A stretch of DNA of 64,000 nucleotides from LMUY01 sp965199555 (GCA_965199555.1 CBDASJ010000012.1:124001-188000), one strand, 5' to 3'. Shown: positions 7,626 through 17,376, counted from the stretch's first letter. A program made the numbers and translations. Notes: generated by a model from the letters alone, not told the origin.

Positions 7626-8159
7626 TCAGCCGGCCGCTTCGTGCCGCGAAAAATAGGATGCGAGTTGCAGGGTTATCTGACTGGCAATGGCGTCGGCGAT
7701 CCGCCGCAGGGCCGCTTCGCTCGCCAGGTCCGCCTCGAAATACTGCTGGTCGATGACGTTCACCCCGTCGAGCGTCCGCGCCGTGCCGCTCGTCACCAGC
7801 GTATTCGATGGGTCCAGCATTTTCAGCGTCCAGTTGGCCGTCCCTGTCTGGCGGATCCGCGACGTGGTCGAGTCCTGCTGCACCGCGATGCTGTCGGAGG
7901 TGATCCCGTAGGCAACCGATAGCTCGTAGCGCTTGGCGAGCGCCTCACCCGGGTTCGCCAAGCGCTGCTGCAAGGCTTGCCGCAGCAACTGGCCGGCCCG
8001 ATCCGGCAGGAGCGCCACGTCGATCAAGCCCAACGCGTGCTGCGCCGGGCTGGTGCCGTTGCGCACCGCATAGACGGGATGGAAGCCGCACGCCGAAACA
8101 GCGGCTGCCATACCGACGACCAGGCTTCGCCGCGCCAGCCCTGGCGCCACGCCGGTCAC
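7626..8159 (-). CDS. lptE: LPS-assembly lipoprotein LptE
   Basis: Outer-membrane lipoprotein that plugs the LptD barrel during LPS export. The product is 177 residues. The GTG start at 8159 overlaps the leuS stop as GTGA. A short hydrophobic leader ends in AAVSAC, giving lipidated Cys at about residue 22, followed by GFHPVY, the usual LptE start after the cysteine. The family is weakly conserved; position between leuS and holA supports the name. Confidence 0.88.
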   Translation of the reverse strand: MTGVAPGLARRSLVVGMAAAVSACGFHPVYAVRNGTSPAQHALGLIDVALLPDRAGQLLRQALQQRLANPGEALAKRYELSVAYGITSDSIAVQQDSTTSRIRQTGTANWTLKMLDPSNTLVTSGTARTLDGVNVIDQQYFEADLASEAALRRIADAIASQITLQLASYFSRHEAAG

Positions 8160-10777
8160 GCCGGCTGGTCCTTCACCACGAAGCTGACGATGCGGCGAGG
8201 CACATAGACCTGCTTTACGATCGCCTTGCCCGCCAGCAGGCGTGCGACGTTCGCTTCCTCTCGGGCAGCCTGCACCACCTCCACTTCGGGCGAGTCGACA
8301 GGCACCTCGATCGTGCCGCGCAGCTTGCCGCCAACCTGCACGGCAATCGTCATCATCGTTTCCGCCACCATGGCCGGGTCCGCCACCGGCCATGTCAGGT
8401 CGGGCTGCTCCGCCTCCGGGTGCAGGCGGGCCAGGATTTCGCAGGCCATGTGCGGCATCATCGGCGCCACCAGGCGGGCGAACACATCGAGTGCGTGCCG
8501 CAACTCCGCGCTGCCAGCAGTATTGCCCAGCGCCAAGGCACGCTGCCCTTCGGCGATCGCGTTCAGCAACTCGTACAACCGGGCTACGGCGACATTGAAC
8601 CCGAACTGGTTCAGGGCGGCCGTCACGCTTGCAATGGTGCGGTGAACCGTCCGGATCAGCGGCGTCGCGGTCACGGGGGCGCTGACGTCAGGCTCCACTT
8701 CAGTAATGGCTTGCGTCAGGCGGAACACCCGCTGGGTGAATCGATGGGCACCGGCGATCCCGGTTTCGGTCCATTCCATGTCGCGCTCGGGCGGGTTATC
8801 CGACAACACGAACCACCGTGCGGTGTCTGCGCCATACCGCCCGATGATGTCCTGCGGGTCGATCGTGTTGCGCCGCGACTTGGACATCTTGTCGATGGCG
8901 GTAACGGTGACGGTGCCACCCGTCGCCCGCTCCCGAACGGAGCCGTCCGGCTGGCGTTCGACCTCGGTGGGGTAAAGCCACCGCCCATCGGCTGCACGGT
9001 AGCTCTCATGCGTCACCATACCCTGGGTGAACAACCCGGCGAACGGCTCGTCCAACTGCACCACCTCGGCCGCATGCATCGCCCGGGTGAAGAAGCGCGC
9101 ATACAACAGGTGCAGGATCGCGTGGTCGATGCCGCCCACATATTGGTCGACCGGCAGCCAATGGGCAGCGGCCGCGGCAGCCACCGGCTCCGCCGCGTTC
9201 GGGCTGCAGAAGCGGGCGAAATACCACGAGCTGTCGACGAACGTGTCCAACGTGTCGGTTTCGCGCTCGGCCCTGCCGCCGCAGCACGGGCAGGCCACAA
9301 CGCGCCAGGTATCGTGGCGGTCCAGCGGGTTGCCGGGCAGCTCGAAGTCCACATCCTCTGGCAGCACGACCGGCAAATCCGCGTCTGGCACCGGGACCAC
9401 GCCGCATGTCGGGCAATGCACCACCGGGATCGGGCAACCCCAATAACGCTGCCGGCTGACACCCCAATCGCGCATGCGCCAGTTCGTCACGCCCTCACCC
9501 TGGCCGGACTCCGCCAGGCGGCGGATGACCACCGTCAAGGCTTCGGTGTTCGGCAGTCCATCGAGGAAGTCGGAGTTGACCATTCGTCCCGGCCCGTCAT
9601 AGGCCTTCGCGTCGATGCGGAAGGACGCTGCATCTTCGCCCGGTGGCAGGACGACGGGGACGACCGGCAAGCCGTATTTGCGTGCGAAGTCCAGGTCGCG
9701 CTGGTCGCCGCACGGGCAACCGAAGATCGCCCCCGTGCCGTATTCCATCAGCACGAAATTGGCGATCCACACCGGCACGGTGCGGTCATCGAACGGGTGG
9801 CGCACCCGGAAGCCGGTGTCATATCCGCGCTTTTCGGCGGTCTCGATCGCGGCCTCGCTGGTTCCCAGGGCGCGGCATTCCGCAACGAACGCGGCAGCGG
9901 CCGGGTCAGCCGCCGCCGCAGCCGCCGCCAGCGGATGTTCCGGCGCCACGGCCAGGAAGGACATGCCGAACAGTGTGTCGGGCCGCGTGGTGTAGACCTC
10001 GACCTCGTCCATCTCGGCCACGGGGTGGTGCAGCGCAAACCGAACCTTGGCGCCTTCGCTGCGGCCGATCCATTTGGACTGCATGGCCCGCACCCGGTCC
10101 GGCCACCGGTCCAGGCCGGGCAACGCGTCGAGCAGCTCCGGCGCAAACTTGGTGATGCGGAAGAACCACTGCGCCAACTGGCGCTTTTCCACCGGCGCGC
10201 CGGATCGCCAACCCCGGCCGTCCACCACCTGTTCGTTGGCTAGCACGGTGGCGTCCACCGGGTCCCAGTTGACCCAACTCAGCCGGCGGTCGACCAGGCC
10301 CAGGCGAAACAGGTCGAGGAACAGCTTCTGCTGCTGGCCGTAATACGCCGGGTCGCAGGTGGCGAACTCGCGGGACCAGTCGATCGACAGCCCCATACGC
10401 TGCAACTCGGCCCGCATGGCCGCGATGTTGCGCCAGGTCCACTCGGCCGGATGCACCTTCCGCTCACGGGCGGCATTTTCCGCCGGCAGGCCGAACGCGT
10501 CCCACCCCATCGGGTGCAGGACGTTGAACCCACAGGCGCGCTTGTAGCGGGCGACCACGTCACCCAGCGTGTAGTTCCGCACGTGCCCCATGTGGATGTT
10601 GCCGCTTGGATAGGGAAACATCTCCAGCACGTAGTATTTCGGCTTGCCGTCGGTGGGCACATCCTCGGCGCGAAATGCACCGCTTGCGTCCCAGCGCTGC
10701 TGCCAGCGCGCCTCGATCGTCGCGAAATCATACCCCGCCGCACGCCCGGCGATGGAGTCCGAGGAAGAGTCTTGCAT
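8156..10777 (-). CDS. leuS: Leucyl-tRNA synthetase
   Basis: Class I synthetase charging tRNA-Leu. The product is 873 residues, full length. It has the HIGH-type motif HMGHVRNYTLGD near the N-terminus, a CP1 editing domain (TTRPDTLFGMSFLAVAPEHP), zinc-like cysteine pairs (CPTCG, CPCCGG) and the KMSKS motif (DKMSKSRRN). A long antisense open frame over it is only a GC-rich shadow. Confidence 0.97.
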   Translation of the reverse strand: MQDSSSDSIAGRAAGYDFATIEARWQQRWDASGAFRAEDVPTDGKPKYYVLEMFPYPSGNIHMGHVRNYTLGDVVARYKRACGFNVLHPMGWDAFGLPAENAARERKVHPAEWTWRNIAAMRAELQRMGLSIDWSREFATCDPAYYGQQQKLFLDLFRLGLVDRRLSWVNWDPVDATVLANEQVVDGRGWRSGAPVEKRQLAQWFFRITKFAPELLDALPGLDRWPDRVRAMQSKWIGRSEGAKVRFALHHPVAEMDEVEVYTTRPDTLFGMSFLAVAPEHPLAAAAAAADPAAAAFVAECRALGTSEAAIETAEKRGYDTGFRVRHPFDDRTVPVWIANFVLMEYGTGAIFGCPCGDQRDLDFARKYGLPVVPVVLPPGEDAASFRIDAKAYDGPGRMVNSDFLDGLPNTEALTVVIRRLAESGQGEGVTNWRMRDWGVSRQRYWGCPIPVVHCPTCGVVPVPDADLPVVLPEDVDFELPGNPLDRHDTWRVVACPCCGGRAERETDTLDTFVDSSWYFARFCSPNAAEPVAAAAAAHWLPVDQYVGGIDHAILHLLYARFFTRAMHAAEVVQLDEPFAGLFTQGMVTHESYRAADGRWLYPTEVERQPDGSVRERATGGTVTVTAIDKMSKSRRNTIDPQDIIGRYGADTARWFVLSDNPPERDMEWTETGIAGAHRFTQRVFRLTQAITEVEPDVSAPVTATPLIRTVHRTIASVTAALNQFGFNVAVARLYELLNAIAEGQRALALGNTAGSAELRHALDVFARLVAPMMPHMACEILARLHPEAEQPDLTWPVADPAMVAETMMTIAVQVGGKLRGTIEVPVDSPEVEVVQAAREEANVARLLAGKAIVKQVYVPRRIVSFVVKDQPA

Positions 10778-10813
10778 TCGTGGCTCACACCCGTGGGGGC
10801 GTGGCGACCGGCG

Positions 10814-11347
10814 TCACTGGCTGGCGGTTTGCGCCCTCAGCTCGCGCGCCCGCGCCAGCACCTTGTTCTCGATCTCGCCCGTGGTCGTCCGGCTCACGGC
10901 CGCATCCACCCACTGGCCGTTCTGCTGCACCTGCCGGAAGATCGACACGCGAACCCCGTCGGCGCGAAGCTGCCGGCCGAGGATGTAGGCGGTGGCCTTG
11001 AACCGCTCGCCAGCGGCGGCCGGCGGCTGGTACCAATCCGTGATGATGACGCCGCCGAACGGGTCTGCCGAGGCCAACGGCATGAACGCCAGCGTGTCCA
11101 GGGCGCCGCGCCACAGATAGGCGTTCACACCCAGCGCCGCGCCGTCCTGGTCGCGCCCGGCGTTGGCGCCCTTGCCGATCCCGAACACCAGGCCGGCATC
11201 GCCGCCCAGCTTCCCGCGGTCACCCTGCGTGCGGTAGTCGTTGTATTCGTTGTCGGCAACGGGCCGGATGTTCTCGTTGCCGCCGCACGCGGCGAGCGCC
11301 ACGACAGCCAGCAGCGGAAGAAGGCGAGCGTTGCGACGAGTGAACAT
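10814..11347 (-). CDS. DUF3576 domain lipoprotein
   Basis: Protein of unknown function common in alphaproteobacteria and often found directly upstream of leuS, as here (36-bp gap). With the start at 11347 the product is 177 residues. The N-terminus MFTRRNARLLPLLAVVALAAC is a signal peptide ending in a lipobox, so it should be a periplasm-facing lipoprotein. The mature part has LWRGALDTLAFMPLASADPFGG and ends in a charged helix. Confidence 0.85.
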   Translation of the reverse strand: MFTRRNARLLPLLAVVALAACGGNENIRPVADNEYNDYRTQGDRGKLGGDAGLVFGIGKGANAGRDQDGAALGVNAYLWRGALDTLAFMPLASADPFGGVIITDWYQPPAAAGERFKATAYILGRQLRADGVRVSIFRQVQQNGQWVDAAVSRTTTGEIENKVLARARELRAQTASQ

Positions 11348-11445
11348 GAACCGCCTGCGAGGAACCACCGCACCGATGCGGCCGCCCTCTCTACCGTGTG
11401 TTCCTGCCACCGCCAAGGACTTCAAAGGCAGCGGCCAAATGAAAA

Positions 11446-11471
11446 CGGGCGGCAGATTGCTCTGCCGCCCG
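11446..11471 (-). terminator. Rho-independent terminator of the porin gene
   Basis: An 11-bp perfect stem, CGGGCGGCAGA/TCTGCCGCCCG, with a 4-nt loop. It is followed on the minus strand by TTTTC and lies 24 bp past the porin stop. Confidence 0.85.
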
Positions 11472-11494
11472 CGTTCAGTTTGCTTCGGTGAAGC

Positions 11495-12982
11495 TTACCA
11501 GGCGAAGGACGTGCCCAGCGCGAAGACTTGCGCGTTGGTGCTGTTGCCCGCCGCATTGTTGGAAGCACCGGTCAGGAAGTTATAGCCGTTCTGACGACGG
11601 TGTTCCCAGATGTAGGACGCGTAGAGCGACACGCCGGGCGCCAGCGTGTAGGTCGCACCCGCCGCCGCACCTTGCTCTAGGCGTTGGCCGCCTGCCACCA
11701 CTGTGTTGGTGAACACGGTCTGCACGCCGTTCGCATTGCGGCCGGTCGCTGTGGTCTGGTCACCTTCCGAGAAGGACCGCAGATAGTGCCCACCGAAGAT
11801 CACCGGCCCGATCGTGTAGCTTGCGCCGACGATCATCGCGCTGCTGTTCGGCTGGCCCTTGGCCACCAGGCCGCCGAAGCCGCCGCCGCCCGGCACGTTG
11901 TAGCGGCCGAACTGGTAGTTGCCGCCGACGGACAGGCCGCCATAGGTCACGACCAGGCCGAAATCGCCCAGGCTGAGGTCCTCAAGCTTGTAACGCTTCG
12001 GGTTGGTGGTCGACCCGACGATGCCGCTGTCCTGCACCCGGCCGGAGCCGTCATAGGACGCCGTCGCCGCGATGCCCACGGGGCCGAACGTGCCGCGGTA
12101 GCGGACGAGGCCTTCATAGGTGTTCTTGCGGCGGGCGTAGTCGCCCGTGCTCGTCGAAGCCAGCGCGTCGCAGCCGACAGAGGCTACGCCGTTGCCGCCC
12201 TGGATGAACGTGCCGATGGTGGTGGAGCTGCAGCCGCTCGCCGGTGCGTCGATGCTGCCGGTGTTCGGCTCGTAGGACAGGCCGAAATCGACGCCGTAGA
12301 ATTGCGGCGACAAGTACACGATCTTGTTGGTCGTGTAGTGGTTGCCTACGTCGGCGAACGGATAGGCGAGCTGGTCGATACCGGGCAGGATGTCCGGAAG
12401 GTCGCCGTTCAGGCCGCCGTCATCGAAGTTTTCGAAGTTGCCGGTCAGATAAAGCGAGGTAGGCGTGTCGGACGCGCCGAGGCGCAGGGTGCCGAAGTTG
12501 TTGGTGCCGATATAGCCCCATTCACGACGGAAGTACAGCTCGCCACGGCGGAAGCTCTGGCCCGAGATCGAGCCGTAGGTGCCGCCACCGGCACCTGACC
12601 CGCTTTCCGCCCGGATTTCCAACGACGCACCGTATTTCAGGCCGTTCGCGGCGACGCCGTCGAAGCCCGGATACAAACGGGCATAGCTGATGATGCCGTA
12701 GTTCGACAGCTTGTTGATGCCGGCATTGGTCGTGTTGGTCGTCACCGTCGTGGGCGAAACGCTCGCCGAGGAGGCGGGGGCCGCGTTGGCGACCTGGCGG
12801 GCGTTGCCGTAGTCAGCCACGGCGCCATAGAAGCGGTAGCGGCCGTTCAAGCGGACCGTGACCGTCCCCGGGGTCGGGAATGTCTGGCCGTCCGTGTTGT
12901 CCACGATCTGGGCATCGGCATAGCTTGCCATCCCCATCGAGGCGCCCAGTGCGGCCACAGTGGCCAGCAGGAGCTTGCGCAT
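11495..12982 (-). CDS. Outer-membrane porin
   Basis: A 495-residue beta-barrel porin of the general Gram-negative porin type. The signal peptide ends ASYADA near residue 24. The mature N-terminus and alternating amphipathic strands rich in G, Y, N and T fit a barrel. The chain ends ALGTSFAW, an aromatic C-terminal residue used for BAM recognition. A strong AGGAGG lies 5-6 bp before the ATG and the gene has its own terminator, so it is probably a highly expressed single-gene unit. Substrate specificity cannot be told. Confidence 0.88.
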   Translation of the reverse strand: MRKLLLATVAALGASMGMASYADAQIVDNTDGQTFPTPGTVTVRLNGRYRFYGAVADYGNARQVANAAPASSASVSPTTVTTNTTNAGINKLSNYGIISYARLYPGFDGVAANGLKYGASLEIRAESGSGAGGGTYGSISGQSFRRGELYFRREWGYIGTNNFGTLRLGASDTPTSLYLTGNFENFDDGGLNGDLPDILPGIDQLAYPFADVGNHYTTNKIVYLSPQFYGVDFGLSYEPNTGSIDAPASGCSSTTIGTFIQGGNGVASVGCDALASTSTGDYARRKNTYEGLVRYRGTFGPVGIAATASYDGSGRVQDSGIVGSTTNPKRYKLEDLSLGDFGLVVTYGGLSVGGNYQFGRYNVPGGGGFGGLVAKGQPNSSAMIVGASYTIGPVIFGGHYLRSFSEGDQTTATGRNANGVQTVFTNTVVAGGQRLEQGAAAGATYTLAPGVSLYASYIWEHRRQNGYNFLTGASNNAAGNSTNAQVFALGTSFAW

Positions 12983-13170
12983 TTAACCCTCCTTGTATTG
13001 CCGGACATCCGGCACCGTTGCAGGCCCCGCCCCGTTCCCAGTCACGCCTCGCTCCATTTGGAAACGATGCGTGCCCAGAAGGGCGGGGGCAGCCAGACCT
13101 GGGCAGAGTATTGCTTCGCCGTTCACAATCTCGCAATCGTTCGCAGCACGGTGGCATGGCAATCGCGAAA

Positions 13171-13186
13171 CACTGTGGCCACACTG
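13171..13186. promoter_or_regulatory. 16-bp near-palindrome between the porin and yggS genes
   Basis: CACTGTGGCCACACTG is palindromic except for one base pair, with a perfect TGTGGCCACA core. It sits in the divergent intergenic region and may be an operator for either gene. No regulator is identified. Confidence 0.3.
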
Positions 13187-13273
13187 CCACAAGGGCGTTG
13201 GGCAGCGTCGGTTTGAACGCAGGCAACGCACCCGCCAGCGCTTTGCCGGGTCGCATTATGGAGTTTTATTGCG

Positions 13274-13957
13274 ATGCAAAATGACGCCTTCCTTCGCGAG
13301 CGGCTGGATCACGTTCGCGGGAAAATCGAGCGAGCTACTTGCGCAGCCGGCCGCCGCCCCGGAAGCGTCACGCTCGTGGCCGTGTCCAAGACGCATGGCG
13401 TGGAAGCCGTGCAGGACGCCCTCGCTGCCAACCAGTTCGTGTTTGGCGAGAACCGCGTGCAGGAAGCGGCGGGCAAGTTTCCCGGCCTGCGGCCGCTGCA
13501 CGGCGGCTTGCGCCTGCACCTGATCGGGCCGCTGCAAACCAACAAGGTGCGGGATGCCCTGGCCGTTGCCGACGTCATCGAAACGCTGGACCGGCCCCGC
13601 CTGGCAGATGCCTTGGCCGCGGCGCAGACGCGTGGGGAAAGCCTGCCCCGCCTGCTTGTCCAGGTGAATGTCGGCCGCGAGCCGCAAAAGGCGGGCATCG
13701 CGCCGGAGGATGCCGACGGCTTCATCCGCGATTGCCAGGCGCGGTTCGGCGATCGTCTGGCCGGGCTCATGTGCATCCCGCCAGCCGAGGGCGATCCCAG
13801 CCGTCATTTCGCCTGGCTGGCCGACCGCGCGGCGCGGCACAGCCTTCCCGTCGTTTCCATGGGCATGTCCGGCGACTACGAGGCTGCCATCCGCGAAGGC
13901 GCCACCCATGTGCGCGTCGGCACCGCCATCTTCGGCGGCCGCCCGCAACCCGGCTGA
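13274..13957 (+). CDS. YggS/PLPBP family pyridoxal-phosphate homeostasis protein
   Basis: Non-catalytic PLP-binding TIM-barrel protein involved in vitamin B6 and amino acid homeostasis. The product is 227 residues. Motifs are the PLP lysine in LVAVSKTHG, FGENRVQEA, LHLIGPLQTNK, LVQVNVGREPQKAG and the C-terminal SMGMSGDYEAAI and RVGTAIFGGR. It is the first gene on the plus strand after the porin, with GGAG about 10 bp before the ATG. Confidence 0.92.
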   Translation: MQNDAFLRERLDHVRGKIERATCAAGRRPGSVTLVAVSKTHGVEAVQDALAANQFVFGENRVQEAAGKFPGLRPLHGGLRLHLIGPLQTNKVRDALAVADVIETLDRPRLADALAAAQTRGESLPRLLVQVNVGREPQKAGIAPEDADGFIRDCQARFGDRLAGLMCIPPAEGDPSRHFAWLADRAARHSLPVVSMGMSGDYEAAIREGATHVRVGTAIFGGRPQPG

Positions 13958-14094
13958 TCACGGCTGGCGGCGCCGACAGCCCGCCTGCTTGAAACATGCC
14001 GTAACGTCTGGCTTAGCTGCTGCAGAGCACCGGCCGCGGCGTTCTCGTGCCGTTCAGCACGTCGCTGCATCGCAAGGCCGATTGGAGTCGTTGA

Positions 14095-15987
14095 ATGAGC
14101 ATGGTTGCCAGCGCCCAGAGTGGCGTGCGTGCCCCCGTCCAAGCCAGCGCGTTGCTGGCGGTCCTGGGCATCGTCTACGGCGACATCGGCACCAGCCCGC
14201 TTTACGCGTTCAAGGCCAGCCTGGACCACTTCACCTCGCAGGGCGTGACCCAGATCGAGGTGCTGGGCATCCTGTCGTTGATCTTCTGGGCGTTGATCAT
14301 CGTCGTGACGCTGAAATACGTGCTCCTCGTCATGCGCGCCGACAACAAGGGCGAGGGCGGCATCCTGGCGCTGATGGCGCTGGCGCAGCGGGCCGCGTCG
14401 GACGGTCGTGGCCGGGCCGCCTTGGCGGTCGTCGGCATCATCGGCGCCTGCCTGTTCTTCGGCGACGGCATCATCACCCCCGCGGTGTCCGTCCTGTCGG
14501 CGGTGGAAGGGTTGGAGGTGTCTGCGCCCCACTTGCAGCCCTATGTCGTGCCCATCTCCTGCGCCATCATCGTCGGCCTGTTCGCCATGCAATACCGCGG
14601 CACGGGCAAGGTGGGACGGGTGTTCGGCCCGGTCATGGCCGTCTGGTTCGCCGTGCTGGGGGTGATGGGCCTGCACGAGATCGTGGCCGAGCCGCACGTG
14701 CTGTATGCCTTGTCGCCGCACTACCTGGTGCTGTTCTGCTTCCGCCACGGCTGGCTCGCCTTCGTGGCACTCGGCTCCGTGGTGCTGGCCGTGACGGGGG
14801 CGGAGGCGCTGTATGCCGATATGGGGCATTTCGGCGCCGCGCCGATCCGCCGGGCCTGGATGGGCTTCGTCCTGCCCTGCCTGGTACTGAACTACTTCGG
14901 CCAGGGCGCGCTGATCCTCGACCACCCGAGTGCCATCGCCAACCCGTTCTTCCTGATGGCGCCGCCGGAGCTTCGGCTGCCATTGGTCGTGCTGGCCACC
15001 GCCGCCACGGTGATCGCCAGCCAGGCGCTGATCTCCGGCGCCTATTCCATCGCCCGGCAATGCATGCAGATGAACTTCCTGCCGCGCATGACGGTGACCC
15101 ACACCAGCACCACGGCGGAAGGGCAGATCTACGTGCCGCAGGTGAACACCGCCTTGTTCATCGGCGTGATGCTGCTGGTGCTGGCGTTCCGCAGCAGCGA
15201 TGCCTTGACCTCCGCCTACGGCATCGCGGTGACCGGCACGTTCCTGTGCACCTGCATCCTGGCGGCCTTCGCCTTCCGCCGCCGCTTCGGCTGGTCGCGG
15301 CCCGTCGCGGTGCTCGTGTTCGGCGGTTTCTTCGCGGTGGACGCGGTGTTCTTCGCCGCGAACCTGCTGAAGGTGCCGGAAGGCGGCTGGGTCCCGCTGG
15401 TGATCGGCGTATGCCTGATGGCGCTGATGACGTCGTGGAAGCGCGGGCGGGACCTGATGCTGGCGCGCTGGAAGCAGGATAGCCTGCCGCTCGCCTCCTT
15501 CCTGAAGCGCTTGCCGCAATCGCGCACCTTGCGCGTGCCCGGCTTGGCCGTGTTCCTGACCGGGACGCCGGACTACGTGCCGGCGGCGTTGCTGCACAAC
15601 CTCAAGCACAACAAGGTGCTGCATGAGCGGGTGCTGTTCGTCACCGTCAGCAACCTGGACGTGCCGGAGGTCAAGCCGGAGGACCGGACCAAGGTGACGG
15701 AGCTGGCACCGGGCATCCACCGCGTGATCCTGAGCTACGGCTTCATGGAAAGCCCGAACATCCCCCGCGCGCTGGAGGAGATGGTCACCCAGGGCGTCGA
15801 GTACGATGCGATGCAGGCGAGCTACTTCCTCGGCCGCGAGGTCTTGGTGCGCGCCCAGGTGCCGAAGCTGCCGTTGTGGCGGCTTTGGCTGTTCCTGGTG
15901 ATGATCCGCAACGCCGTCCCGGCTACCGTCTTCTTTCGCATCCCGAGCGACCGCGTGGTGGAACTCGGCGTCCGCGTCGCAATCTAG
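14095..15987 (+). CDS. kup: Low-affinity K+ uptake transporter Kup
   Basis: Proton-coupled potassium importer of the KUP/HAK family. The 630-residue product has the signature GIVYGDIGTSPLYAFKA at the N-terminus, about 12 hydrophobic segments to residue 440 and a soluble C-terminal domain. It is preceded by 137 nt with only a weak promoter-like match (TTGAAA at 13989, 17 bp, CTTAGC). No partner genes. Confidence 0.95.
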   Translation: MSMVASAQSGVRAPVQASALLAVLGIVYGDIGTSPLYAFKASLDHFTSQGVTQIEVLGILSLIFWALIIVVTLKYVLLVMRADNKGEGGILALMALAQRAASDGRGRAALAVVGIIGACLFFGDGIITPAVSVLSAVEGLEVSAPHLQPYVVPISCAIIVGLFAMQYRGTGKVGRVFGPVMAVWFAVLGVMGLHEIVAEPHVLYALSPHYLVLFCFRHGWLAFVALGSVVLAVTGAEALYADMGHFGAAPIRRAWMGFVLPCLVLNYFGQGALILDHPSAIANPFFLMAPPELRLPLVVLATAATVIASQALISGAYSIARQCMQMNFLPRMTVTHTSTTAEGQIYVPQVNTALFIGVMLLVLAFRSSDALTSAYGIAVTGTFLCTCILAAFAFRRRFGWSRPVAVLVFGGFFAVDAVFFAANLLKVPEGGWVPLVIGVCLMALMTSWKRGRDLMLARWKQDSLPLASFLKRLPQSRTLRVPGLAVFLTGTPDYVPAALLHNLKHNKVLHERVLFVTVSNLDVPEVKPEDRTKVTELAPGIHRVILSYGFMESPNIPRALEEMVTQGVEYDAMQASYFLGREVLVRAQVPKLPLWRLWLFLVMIRNAVPATVFFRIPSDRVVELGVRVAI

Positions 15988-16047
15988 CGCGGCAACGCCG
16001 GGCCGGATGCCGGCGTTACGCCCGGTGGACCAAGGCGAGGAAGATCG

Positions 16048-16398
16048 ATGGTGAACGTGACGATGGTGCTTGCGCAGGGTCCCGGTTTCGCCGAAGGTAA
16101 TGTGTTGGACCGTATGCACCTCAGCGTGGCCCTGACCGCCCAGGGGCATCTGGACGCCGTGGCCTGGGAAACCGGGACCGAACCATGGGTCACCTCGCGG
16201 GAACGCCCGGGGCACCCGACGCGCACGGGGGAGTTGGTCAAGATCGAGGATGGCTGGGCGCTCCGCCACCTGGGCAGCGAGGATGACCCGCTTTACAGCT
16301 TCGCCGCCCAGATCGTCCGCCCGGGCGAAATCGTGCAGGTGTCCCGCTTGGATGGCGAGGAGATGCTGTACCGCATCGTCGCCGTCGAGGCGGATTAG
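16048..16398 (+). CDS. Conserved hypothetical protein, 116 aa
   Basis: Not recognised. A soluble acidic protein without signal peptide or membrane segment, beginning MVNVTMVLAQGPGFAEGN. It has an aromatic-rich middle (WETGTEPWVT) and ends IVQVSRLDGEEMLYRIVAVE, which reads like a small beta-barrel. An AAGGCGAGGAAG stretch precedes the ATG. Codon use matches the neighbours, so it is probably a real gene. It may be cotranscribed with kup (60-bp gap). Confidence 0.6.
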   Translation: MVNVTMVLAQGPGFAEGNVLDRMHLSVALTAQGHLDAVAWETGTEPWVTSRERPGHPTRTGELVKIEDGWALRHLGSEDDPLYSFAAQIVRPGEIVQVSRLDGEEMLYRIVAVEAD

Positions 16399-16482
16399 CC
16401 ACCGGCGGCGTAGGTGGGAGGCATTGGAACTCCCAGGGTCACGTGCCATTTCCGCGTGGACCATACCAGGACAGCAGCCGCC

Positions 16483-17376
16483 ATGATGCTCCCCCGCCTT
16501 CGCACCCCACGTCGCGCGATCCATGTGGCGGGCGCCTTGTTCGGGCTGGCCCTGACGCTCGCCGGCCCCACCCCCGCCGCGGCCCAAACAGTGGTGGATG
16601 CCGCCCGGGCCGCTTTGCCGGACGCCACGCGCGCGTCGGGCGTGCTGCGGGTCGCGACCTCCCTGCAATGGCCGCCCTTTGCGTTCGCTTCGCCCGGGGC
16701 GGGGCCCGACGGCATCGACATCCGGCTGGTCAAGCTGCTGGCCGCCAAGCTGGGCCTGCGTGCGGAGTTCGACGACATCAAGTTCCCGTCCATCGTCCCG
16801 GGTGTCGCCGCCGGACGCTATGACATCGGCGTGGACGAGATCGGCCACACGGCCGAGCGTGCCAAGGTGGCCGGCTTCGTGGACTACTATGTTTCCGGCT
16901 ATGGCCTGCTGGTGCGGCAGGGCAGCGCGGCCGGGCTGGACGCCAACCATCTATGCGGCCACACCTTGGCCGTGACCCAGGGCAGCGCCCAGGTCGCCAT
17001 GGCCGCCCAGCTTTCCGCCGGCTGCGTTACGGCCGGGCAGCCGGCGATCACCACGCTGACCTTTCCGGACAGCGCCGACACCTACCTCGCGGTGGCCAAC
17101 GGGCGCGGCGACGGTTTCCTGACCGACCGGGCGGTCGGGATCTACATCGCCAAGACCAACGCCAAGCTGGCCATGGCGGAGGGCACGCTGCCGGGCGTAA
17201 GGCTGCTGTCCGGCATCGTCGTGGCCAAGGACAATGCCGCCCTGGCCGACGCGCTGCGCCAGGCGCTCGCCAGCGCCGCCGCGGATGGCAGCTACCTCGC
17301 GCTGTTGAACGAGTTCGGCGTGCCGGACGGCGCGCTGAGCGTCGAACAAATCCGCTCCCCGCCGCCACCCTTATAG
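16483..17376 (+). CDS. Amino acid-type ABC transporter substrate-binding protein
   Basis: Periplasmic solute-binding protein of family 3 (cluster F, polar amino acids and related compounds). With the ATG at 16483 the product is 297 residues. The signal peptide ends PTPAAAQ. The mature start GVLRVATSLQWPPFAF, DIRLVKLLAAKLGLR and the GRYDIGVDEI segment are typical of the fold. It begins a five-gene operon with a permease, an ATPase, a cysteine hydrolase and a flavin monooxygenase, so its ligand is probably the substrate of those enzymes. Confidence 0.88.
   Translation: MMLPRLRTPRRAIHVAGALFGLALTLAGPTPAAAQTVVDAARAALPDATRASGVLRVATSLQWPPFAFASPGAGPDGIDIRLVKLLAAKLGLRAEFDDIKFPSIVPGVAAGRYDIGVDEIGHTAERAKVAGFVDYYVSGYGLLVRQGSAAGLDANHLCGHTLAVTQGSAQVAMAAQLSAGCVTAGQPAITTLTFPDSADTYLAVANGRGDGFLTDRAVGIYIAKTNAKLAMAEGTLPGVRLLSGIVVAKDNAALADALRQALASAAADGSYLALLNEFGVPDGALSVEQIRSPPPPL

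Noticed and set aside
8420..10243. A 607-codon plus-strand frame opposite leuS
   Set aside because: Antisense shadow of leuS; no recognisable motif and typical His/Arg/Gly-rich composition.
16415..16435. TGGGAG/CTCCCA hairpin before the ABC binding-protein gene as a terminator
   Set aside because: Only 6 bp with a 9-nt loop and no T-run.
13876..16950. A 1024-codon open frame on the minus strand across yggS, kup and the next genes
   Set aside because: Its composition (His, Gln, Arg and Gly-rich, no domain) is that of a GC-rich antisense shadow. Kup and the others on the plus strand have clear families.
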